In this document: positions 15,577 to 21,663 of the stretch, one piece after another
Layout: each line of letters opens with the position of its first letter
Position numbering within the stretch: position 1 is the stretch's first letter
Assembly: GCA_965183855.1 (NCBI GenBank)
Contig: CBCYMI010000004.1
Coordinates: forward strand, 1-21,663
Direction of reading: 5' to 3'
DNA from: CBCYMI01 sp965183855
GTDB taxonomy: Bacteria > Pseudomonadota > Alphaproteobacteria > Caulobacterales > Maricaulaceae
Length of the DNA: 21,663 nt
Translations under genes and position numbers: made by a program
The notes under the pieces: model-generated
Databases searched by the model: none
Told to the model about the DNA's origin: nothing
The model's input: only the letters and a program-made list of their open reading frames with translations

Positions 15577-15617
15577 ATCTGTATGATAAACAGATCAGGG
15601 TCTGTATGATAGACAGA
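15577..15617 (+). promoter_or_regulatory. Tandem 17-bp dyads upstream of pdhB, likely operator
   Basis: TCTGTATGATAAACAGA (15578-15594) and TCTGTATGATAGACAGA (15601-15617) differ at one base. Each is an inverted repeat TCTGT-N7-ACAGA, and their centres are 23 bp apart. Each holds a -10-like TATGAT in its centre. They lie 34 bases before the pdhB start, downstream of the oxidase terminator, so they probably bind a dimeric regulator of the pdhB-pdhC-lpdA unit. The regulator is not identifiable from this window. Confidence 0.65.
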
Positions 15618-15651
15618 ATCGTATATTAAACATGATAAGAGGAGTTGGCTT

Positions 15652-17154
15652 GTGGCTTTAATTATAAGAATGCCCGCATTATCCCCGACCATGGAATCAG
15701 GAACGCTTACAAAATGGTTGGTTGAGCCTGGAAAGAAAGTTCAGCCTGGTGATTTTATTGCAGAAATTGAAACAGATAAAGCTGTGATGGAAGTTGAATC
15801 GGTGGATGAGGGAATTATTGAAAAACTATTAATTGAAGAAGGGCAAAAAGAGGTCAAAGTCAATGCACCGATTGCGGTTATTTTAGAAGAAGGAGAAGAT
15901 GTATCTGCTATAGATGAGTTAGATTTATCTTTTATTCCAGAGCGAAAAACTGCATCTTCAACAGATGAGATAGATCAAACGAAAGCATTAGAGGAAGCTT
16001 CACAAATACAAAGCATAACAACCGATCTGGTTTCTTCCAATGATCTCTCTTTAGATACAGAAAATCATAAAATGGCTCAGGATATTTTTTCAAAAACCGA
16101 GCCATCATATAGTATTTTATCTTCTTCAGGTGTGATTGAGCAAGATCCTGTATTGGATCAACAGACCAAATGGGTTTCGACAACGCTAAGAGATGCTTTA
16201 AGGGATGCTATGGCTGAAGAAATGAGACGAGATCCTGAAGTATTTGTTATGGGGGAAGAAGTTGCAGAATATCAAGGTGCATATAAGGTAACACAAGAAT
16301 TATTACAAGAATTTGGAGAAAAGCGTGTTATTGATACACCAATTACGGAACATGGGTTTGCAGGACTGGGCGTTGGTGCAGCCTTTGCAGGTTTAAAGCC
16401 TATTGTTGAGTTTATGACGATGAATTTTGCAATGCAAGCCATTGATCATCTGGTTAATTCCGCAGCAAAAACCCTTTATATGTCTGGTGGACAAATGGGC
16501 TGTCCGATTGTTTTCAGAGGCCCAAATGGCGCAGCTGCAAGAGTTGCCGCTCAACATTCTCAAGATTATTCATCTTGGTATGCACATATTCCAGGTTTAA
16601 TTGTTCTTTCTCCATATGATTCAGCAGATGCAAAAGGACTTTTAAAAGCGGCTATACGTTCACCAAATCCTGTTATTTTTCTAGAAAATGAGCTTTTATA
16701 TGGAGAATCTTTTGACGTTCCTGTTTATGAAGATTGGGTGTTGCCGATTGGAAAGGCAAAAATCAGACATTTTGGTAGGGATGTAACCATTACCGCACAT
16801 TCAAGAATGGTTGGACTTGCACTTCAAGCAGCAAAGAAGCTATCTGAGGAAAATATTTCTATAGAAGTAATTGACCTTAGAAGCTTAAGACCTTTAGATA
16901 CAGATACAGTTATTCAATCTGTCATGAAAACCAATCGGTTTGTTTCTGTTGAAGAGGGATGGGGGCGTTGTGGAATAGGTTCCGAGCTGGTTTCTTGTGT
17001 AACGCTTGAAGCTTTTGATTATTTGGATTCGCCTCCCCTTAGAGTTCATCAGCAAGATGTTCCACTTCCTTATGCTGAAAATTTGGAAGCGTTAAGTCTA
17101 CCAAATATTAATGATATAATTAAAGCTGTTAAAGCTGTGCTTTACATGGACTGA
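15652..17154 (+). CDS. pdhB: Pyruvate dehydrogenase E1 component, beta subunit, with N-terminal lipoyl domain
   Basis: Second half of the E1 heterotetramer of pyruvate dehydrogenase. The 500-residue product has a biotinyl/lipoyl domain at about residues 1-80 (MPALSPTMESGTLTKW, lipoyl lysine Lys43 in ETDKAVMEV). An acidic Ser/Gln-rich linker follows (about 85-170), then the transketolase-type E1-beta domain (about 175-500) with VMGEEVAEYQGAYKVTQELL and DTPITEHGFAGLGVGAAFAG. A lipoyl domain on E1-beta is a recognised trait of many alphaproteobacterial complexes. The GTG start has AGGAG seven bases upstream. It is the first gene of a pdhB-pdhC-lpdA unit, cut off from pdhA by the oxidase gene, and tandem dyads lie just before it. 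Confidence 0.95.
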   Translation: MALIIRMPALSPTMESGTLTKWLVEPGKKVQPGDFIAEIETDKAVMEVESVDEGIIEKLLIEEGQKEVKVNAPIAVILEEGEDVSAIDELDLSFIPERKTASSTDEIDQTKALEEASQIQSITTDLVSSNDLSLDTENHKMAQDIFSKTEPSYSILSSSGVIEQDPVLDQQTKWVSTTLRDALRDAMAEEMRRDPEVFVMGEEVAEYQGAYKVTQELLQEFGEKRVIDTPITEHGFAGLGVGAAFAGLKPIVEFMTMNFAMQAIDHLVNSAAKTLYMSGGQMGCPIVFRGPNGAAARVAAQHSQDYSSWYAHIPGLIVLSPYDSADAKGLLKAAIRSPNPVIFLENELLYGESFDVPVYEDWVLPIGKAKIRHFGRDVTITAHSRMVGLALQAAKKLSEENISIEVIDLRSLRPLDTDTVIQSVMKTNRFVSVEEGWGRCGIGSELVSCVTLEAFDYLDSPPLRVHQQDVPLPYAENLEALSLPNINDIIKAVKAVLYMD

Positions 17155-17164
17155 AGGAGGTTAT

Positions 17165-18460
17165 ATGCCGATTGAAATTTTAATGCCAGCCTTATCCCCA
17201 ACTATGGAGACAGGCAATCTTGTTAAATGGTATAAAAAACCAGGAGATCATGTTGAAGCAGGGGAAATTCTAGCAGAGATTGAAACAGACAAGGCAACTA
17301 TGGAGATAGAAGCCGTTGATGAAGGCATTTTAAAAAAAATTTTAGTAGAATCTGGCAGTCAAAATATTAAGGTAAATTCGGTGATTGCGTTATTATTAGA
17401 AGAAGGAGAAGATGACTCCATTCTTGAGAACTATCAAATCAGTACGCCCTTATCGACAAAAGAGTCTCAAAATCAGGAAGAAAACAAGAAACATACAAAT
17501 TTATCCTCAGAGGAGAAAGTTTTTATAAAATCAGCGCCTTCTATTCAACCACATGCAACCTCACCTATCCCTTCTAGACAAACGCAGGAGTTAAGATCAA
17601 ACATGCCTGATTCTAGGCGTATTAAAGCTTCTCCTTTGGCAAGAAGAATTGCCAAAGAAAAAGGAATTGATTTAAGAAATATCAAAGGAACAGGTCCTTA
17701 TGGAAGAATCATAAAACGTGATTTAACGGAAGGATTGACGAGACAAACAGATTCTAAATCCATGCTTCCTAAACAAGAAACATTTAATGTTATTCCTTTA
17801 ACTGGCATACGTCGTATTGTTGCTCAAAGACTTTCTGAGAGCTTCAGAGATGTTCCTCATTTTCCATTGAATGTAGAAATAGGGCTTGATCGATTGTTAT
17901 CTCTTCGCAAGGAATTTAATGAAGTTCAGCCTGTTCGGGTTTCAATTAATGATTTTATTATAAGAGCTTCTGCTTTAGCTTTAAGACAGGTTCCTCAAGC
18001 AAATGCAAGCTTTACTGAAGAGGGCATTATTTTATACAATTATGCGCATATTGCAGTTGCAGTTGCAATAGAAGGAGGGCTGGTTACACCCGTTATTCGT
18101 CATGCAGATTATAAATCTCTTCCAGAAATTTCTACGGAAATGAAACAGCTTGCAGAGAAAGCAAAAAACCGAAAACTTTTGCCTGAAGATTATCAGGGAG
18201 GAACATTTTCAGTTTCGAATTTAGGCATGTATAATATTAAAAGCTTTGGTTCGATTTTAAATCCACCTCAAGGCATGATTTTATCGGTTGGAAAAGGAGA
18301 AAAACGTCCTGTTATTGTTGAAAATGATCAAATTGAGATTAAAACAATGATGAGTGTTACATTAACCTGTGATCACAGAGTTGTCGATGGTGCAATCGGG
18401 GCTCAATGGTTATCTGCCTTTAGAGCATTCATTGAAGCTCCTTTGAAACTCATTCTTTAG
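17165..18460 (+). CDS. pdhC: Dihydrolipoamide acetyltransferase, E2 of pyruvate dehydrogenase
   Basis: Core of the pyruvate dehydrogenase complex; transfers acetyl from lipoamide to CoA. The 431-residue product has a single lipoyl domain (about 1-80, Lys43 in ETDKATMEI). A linker is followed by a peripheral-subunit-binding domain (about 154-190, KASPLARRIAKEKGIDLRNI), a second linker, and the catalytic domain (about 205-431). The active-site motif is DHRVVDGA, with His404 and Asp408. AAGGAGG lies just before the ATG, and the gap from the pdhB stop is 10 bases. Its lipoyl domain is very similar to that of PdhB, suggesting both are recognised by the same ligase and E3. Confidence 0.95.
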   Translation: MPIEILMPALSPTMETGNLVKWYKKPGDHVEAGEILAEIETDKATMEIEAVDEGILKKILVESGSQNIKVNSVIALLLEEGEDDSILENYQISTPLSTKESQNQEENKKHTNLSSEEKVFIKSAPSIQPHATSPIPSRQTQELRSNMPDSRRIKASPLARRIAKEKGIDLRNIKGTGPYGRIIKRDLTEGLTRQTDSKSMLPKQETFNVIPLTGIRRIVAQRLSESFRDVPHFPLNVEIGLDRLLSLRKEFNEVQPVRVSINDFIIRASALALRQVPQANASFTEEGIILYNYAHIAVAVAIEGGLVTPVIRHADYKSLPEISTEMKQLAEKAKNRKLLPEDYQGGTFSVSNLGMYNIKSFGSILNPPQGMILSVGKGEKRPVIVENDQIEIKTMMSVTLTCDHRVVDGAIGAQWLSAFRAFIEAPLKLIL

Positions 18461-18508
18461 GCTAAAACTAATATTGATTATAACATCTTGATTTTGAAAG
18501 AGATATTT

Positions 18509-19921
18509 ATGAGTAATATAAAAAAATATGATCTTATTGTTATCGGTTCTGGACCTGGAGGATATATTGCTGCTATTCGTGCTTCTCAATTAAAGTTTAA
18601 AACAGCGATTATTGAAAGAGAAGATTTAGGAGGGGTTTGTTTAAATTGGGGTTGTATTCCTACAAAATCTTTATTGCGCTCTGCTGAAATTTATCATTAT
18701 TTAAAACATGCAGATTCTTTTGGGCTTTCTGTTGAGAAGCCAGGATTTGATTTTAAAAAAATTATTTTAAGATCAAGATCGATTGCACAAAAACTTTCTC
18801 AAGGCGTTTCTTATTTGATGAAAAAAAACAAAATTGACGTAATTAAAGGAAATGCGAAACTAAAAAAATCCGCAAAGGGTGTTAATATTCTGGTAGAGAA
18901 GGATCAAAAAACAAATCAGTATCAAGCAGATCATATTATTCTTGCAACAGGGGCAAGAGCCAGAACGTTTAAAGGTCTTGAGCCAGATGGTCAATCGATT
19001 TGGACTTATCGGGAAGCATTAACCCCAAAGGCATTACCAAGCTCGTTACTTGTTATTGGTTCAGGAGCAATTGGTTCTGAATTTGCTAGTTTTTATTCTG
19101 ATTTAGGCGTTAAAACAACACTAATTGAAGCTCAAAACAGAATTTTACCTTCTGAAGATCATGAAGTTTCAGCTTTTGTAGAAAAAAGTTTTAAACGTTC
19201 TGGAATACAGGTTTTGAAAGAGACAAAAATACAAAAAATAGAAACAAAACAAAATAATGAAGTTCATGTATATTTTGAAGGAGAAAAAAAGACATCACAC
19301 TCAATGAAGGCAGAAAAAGCGATTTTAGCTTTGGGGGTTACTGGAAATATAGAAAATCTTGGACTTGAAGACTTAAATGTTAAAACAGATAAGGGATCAA
19401 TTTTAATTGATTCTGTTTGTCGAACGAATATCAACGGTATTTATGCGATTGGTGATGTTGCAGATGCTCCTTGGCTTGCACATAAAGCCAGTCATGAAGC
19501 CCTGATTTGTGTTGAAGCCATTGCAAATCAAAAACCTCACCCATTAAACAAGAATCTTATTCCAGGATGTACATATTGCCGCCCCCAAATTGCAAGCATT
19601 GGTTTAACAGAGCACCAGGCTTTGGAAAAAGGATTTAAGATTAGGATTGGAAGATTTCCATTATCGGCAAATGGTAAAGCAATTGCTTTAGGTGAAACAG
19701 AAGGCTTTACCAAAACCATTATTGATCAGAAGACAGGCGAGATTTTAGGCGCTCATATGGTAGGAAGTGAAGTCACTGAATTAATTCAAGGATATGTAAC
19801 AGCAATCAGTGCTGAATTAACGGATTTAGATCTATTGAATACAATTTATGCACATCCAACACTTTCAGAAAGCATGCATGAATCTGTTTTGGATGCGCAT
19901 CAACGTGCATTAAATATATAA
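18509..19921 (+). CDS. lpdA: Dihydrolipoamide dehydrogenase (E3)
   Basis: FAD/NAD flavoenzyme that reoxidises dihydrolipoamide in the pyruvate dehydrogenase complex and possibly other 2-oxoacid complexes. From the ATG at 18509 the product is 470 residues, normal for the family. FAD-binding VIGSGPGGYIAAIRA is at the N-terminus. The redox-active disulfide is Cys44/Cys49 (GGVCLNWGCIPTKS), the NAD-binding site is VIGSGAIGSEFASFY, the second FAD site is YAIGDV, and the catalytic pair is His449/Glu454 (HPTLSE). Start choice: a TTG at 18488 would add seven residues; the ATG at 18509, preceded by GAGA, gives the family N-terminus. It ends the pdhB-pdhC-lpdA unit, 48 bases after pdhC. Confidence 0.95.
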   Translation: MSNIKKYDLIVIGSGPGGYIAAIRASQLKFKTAIIEREDLGGVCLNWGCIPTKSLLRSAEIYHYLKHADSFGLSVEKPGFDFKKIILRSRSIAQKLSQGVSYLMKKNKIDVIKGNAKLKKSAKGVNILVEKDQKTNQYQADHIILATGARARTFKGLEPDGQSIWTYREALTPKALPSSLLVIGSGAIGSEFASFYSDLGVKTTLIEAQNRILPSEDHEVSAFVEKSFKRSGIQVLKETKIQKIETKQNNEVHVYFEGEKKTSHSMKAEKAILALGVTGNIENLGLEDLNVKTDKGSILIDSVCRTNINGIYAIGDVADAPWLAHKASHEALICVEAIANQKPHPLNKNLIPGCTYCRPQIASIGLTEHQALEKGFKIRIGRFPLSANGKAIALGETEGFTKTIIDQKTGEILGAHMVGSEVTELIQGYVTAISAELTDLDLLNTIYAHPTLSESMHESVLDAHQRALNI

Positions 19922-20038
19922 ACTGGTTTTTTAGTATTCTTTTTGTATAAAAATAGATCTTCCTATAAAGATATGTTATGCTGGTTTTTTATTTAAGTTT
20001 TATCTGGAATGCCATAAATGGAATATAAAGAATTAAAA

Positions 20039-20067
20039 AAACAATTTATATATTTAATAAATTGTTT
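20039..20067 (+). repeat. AT-rich perfect hairpin between lpdA and the M1 peptidase gene
   Basis: AAACAATTTAT (20039-20049) and ATAAATTGTTT (20057-20067) form an 11-bp perfect stem around a 7-base loop, about 120 bases after lpdA and 70 before the next gene. It may end the lpdA transcript, though it has one G-C pair and no T tract. The same gap holds two copies of CTGGTTTTTTA (19923 and 19981). Confidence 0.4.
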
Positions 20068-20134
20068 GATTTAAAAGATGGATGATAACAAAAATTATAA
20101 AGACGAAGAGAAAGAAATATAAAAGGAGATTTTA

Positions 20135-21663
20135 ATGTTTTTGAATATTTTCCAAATGATAATAGGGTTGCCTTTTATAGTATCTTTGATAATTGCGGGC
20201 AGTTTTGCCAATCCAATTGAGCAGACAAAAGGAAAGTTTGTTGACAAGTTTCGACAATTTGAAGGAGAAGATTGGCCAACCCCGAACAGAGAAAGACCTG
20301 CAACAGGAGCACCAGGTTCTGAATATTGGCAACAAGAAGTTGATTATACCATTCAGGTAGAATTGGATGAAAAAAATAAAATGCTGACAGGAAAACAGCA
20401 TGTTTTTTATACAAATCATTCTCCTTTTGAAATTAATATGCTTTGGATTAGTCTTGAGAAAAACAGATATCGTGCTGATTCCATGAGTAATTTATCTAGA
20501 AGTAAACAAGAAGAAGCATTGAGTTATTATGAAGTTCGGGAAGCGGTTCATTACAAGAAATGGGATGGAAGTTATCGGATGGAATCTGTTCAGGATATGA
20601 AAGGGAAGGATTTATCCTATCATATTCATGATACTCTGATGAGAATTGATTTAGACTCTCCGATAAAGCCTGGGGAGAGTTATGCATTTAAATTAAACTG
20701 GAAGCATAATATCCGAAACGCAAAAATTGTTGGAGGAAGAGGCGGATATGAGTGTTTTAATCGGATAGAAAATCTAAAAACAGCACCGAAAAAAGATCAA
20801 AAAAATGATGAAGGCAATTGTATTTATGAGATTGCCCAATGGTATCCAAGAATGGTTGCCTATTCTGATTATGAAGGCTGGCATAATAAGGCTTTTTTAG
20901 GAAGAGGGGAATTTACACTTGAATTTGGAGATTTTAAAGTTGAGATTACAGTTCCTTTAGATTTTATTATTGCTTCTACAGGTGTTTTACAAAATCCAGA
21001 TGAGGTTTTATCTAAAAAGCAGAGAGAGCGTTTGAAAAAAGCAGAAGATTCAACTGAAAATCCAGTGTTTATTACTACACCTAAAGAAGCTCTTAAGAAT
21101 GAAAAACAGGGAGAAAAATCAAAAAAAACCTGGATTTTCAAGGCTGAAAATGTACGAGATTTTTCTTGGGCAGGATCCAGGAAGTTTATCTGGGATGCAA
21201 TGGCAGTTAAACAACCAGAAGGAGAGAATAGAACGGTTCTTGCAATGTCTTTTTATCCAAATGAAGCAGAACCCTTATGGTCTTCTTATTCAACCAAGGC
21301 GATTGCACATACCATTCATGTTTATTCTAAATATTCCATTCCTTATCCTTATCCGATTGCTCAATCTGTAAATGGGCCTGTTGGAGGAATGGAATATCCA
21401 ATGATTACCTTTAATGGTCCTCGTCCTGTGATTGATGAATCAGGAAACAGGACATATTCACGTTCAACAAAAAGAGGATTAATCAGTGTTATTATTCATG
21501 AAATTGGTCATATTTATTTTCCAATGACGATTAATTCAGATGAACGACAATGGACCTGGATGGATGAAGGATTGAATACGTTTTTACAATATCAGGCAGA
21601 GCAGGAATGGGAAGAAAATTATTTATCCAGAAGAGGTATTCCTGCAAAAATCACAGATTATAT
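20135..21663 (+). CDS. Secreted M1-family (gluzincin) metallopeptidase, N-terminal part (runs off the window end)
   Basis: Predicted exported zinc aminopeptidase-like enzyme. Reading from the ATG at 20135, which has a strong AAGGAGAT upstream, gives 509 codons with no stop before the window edge. An N-terminal hydrophobic signal sequence (about residues 1-25, ending GSFA) is followed by a beta-rich domain typical of M1 proteins (YTIQVELDEKNKMLTGKQHV). The zinc site is complete: His455-Glu456-x-x-His459 in HEIGH and, 18 residues later, Glu478 in WMDEGLNTF. The exopeptidase motif reads GGMEYPM (residues 417-423), with Tyr421 where classical M1 enzymes have the Asn of GAMEN. The C-terminal part and the catalytic Tyr lie outside the window. 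Substrate specificity is unknown. It may be cell-surface or periplasmic and involved in peptide scavenging (inference). Confidence 0.88.
   Translation, partial: MFLNIFQMIIGLPFIVSLIIAGSFANPIEQTKGKFVDKFRQFEGEDWPTPNRERPATGAPGSEYWQQEVDYTIQVELDEKNKMLTGKQHVFYTNHSPFEINMLWISLEKNRYRADSMSNLSRSKQEEALSYYEVREAVHYKKWDGSYRMESVQDMKGKDLSYHIHDTLMRIDLDSPIKPGESYAFKLNWKHNIRNAKIVGGRGGYECFNRIENLKTAPKKDQKNDEGNCIYEIAQWYPRMVAYSDYEGWHNKAFLGRGEFTLEFGDFKVEITVPLDFIIASTGVLQNPDEVLSKKQRERLKKAEDSTENPVFITTPKEALKNEKQGEKSKKTWIFKAENVRDFSWAGSRKFIWDAMAVKQPEGENRTVLAMSFYPNEAEPLWSSYSTKAIAHTIHVYSKYSIPYPYPIAQSVNGPVGGMEYPMITFNGPRPVIDESGNRTYSRSTKRGLISVIIHEIGHIYFPMTINSDERQWTWMDEGLNTFLQYQAEQEWEENYLSRRGIPAKITDY

Noticed and set aside
20132..20419. 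Two overlapping minus-strand frames opposite the start of the M1 peptidase
   Set aside because: They are shadows of the real gene, which has a strong ribosome-binding site, signal peptide and family motifs.
21099..21371. Short plus-strand frame near the window end
   Set aside because: It is out of frame within the M1 peptidase coding sequence, which is continuous and has the full zinc motif.

Overview
The window looks like chromosomal DNA of an AT-rich alphaproteobacterium. Three things point there: the gene neighbourhoods (ppiD/trpG/lexA/comEC/gltX and tpiA/secG/pyrG/eno/ftsB/pdhABC/lpdA), a pyruvate dehydrogenase E1-beta carrying its own lipoyl domain, and a GTTC-N7-GTTC SOS box in front of lexA. 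Base composition is strongly A+T-rich in genes and gaps alike. Several genes normally found in these neighbourhoods are missing, which suggests a lineage that has undergone genome reduction (for example a host-associated Rhodospirillales/Acetobacterales-like or Holosporales-like bacterium). The exact lineage cannot be fixed from the sequence alone.

Layout. Positions 1-506 (minus) hold the start of gltX. comEC (648-2711, plus) diverges from it and converges on lexA (2824-3525, minus). lexA has an SOS box and promoter immediately upstream. Next on the minus strand come a lone TrpG/PabA glutamine amidotransferase (3826-4389) and the PpiD-like periplasmic chaperone (4399-6297), 9 bases apart. In relatives trpE, trpD, trpC, moaC and moeA would normally lie here; they are absent. 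From 6495 onward everything is on the plus strand: tpiA, a DUF924 gene, secG, pyrG, rpmF, eno, ftsB and pdhA. kdsA, usually between pyrG and eno, is absent, and rpmF sits in its place. A secreted ceruloplasmin-like two-domain multicopper oxidase (14324-15451), with its own strong terminator, then separates pdhA from pdhB-pdhC-lpdA. The window ends inside a secreted M1-family metallopeptidase (from 20135).

Function. The plus-strand block is mostly central metabolism: triose-phosphate isomerase, enolase, and then all four subunit types of the pyruvate dehydrogenase complex (E1-alpha, E1-beta, E2, E3). It also holds essential genes for CTP synthesis, protein export, division and translation. The minus-strand block covers SOS control, folate or tryptophan amidotransfer and envelope protein folding.

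The most unusual signals are non-coding or organisational: a 16-bp perfect inverted repeat around the rpmF promoter region, two tandem copies of a 17-bp dyad just before pdhB, and the copper oxidase inside the pdh cluster. I saw no CRISPR array, tRNA, rRNA, insertion sequence, toxin-antitoxin pair or recognisable defence system.
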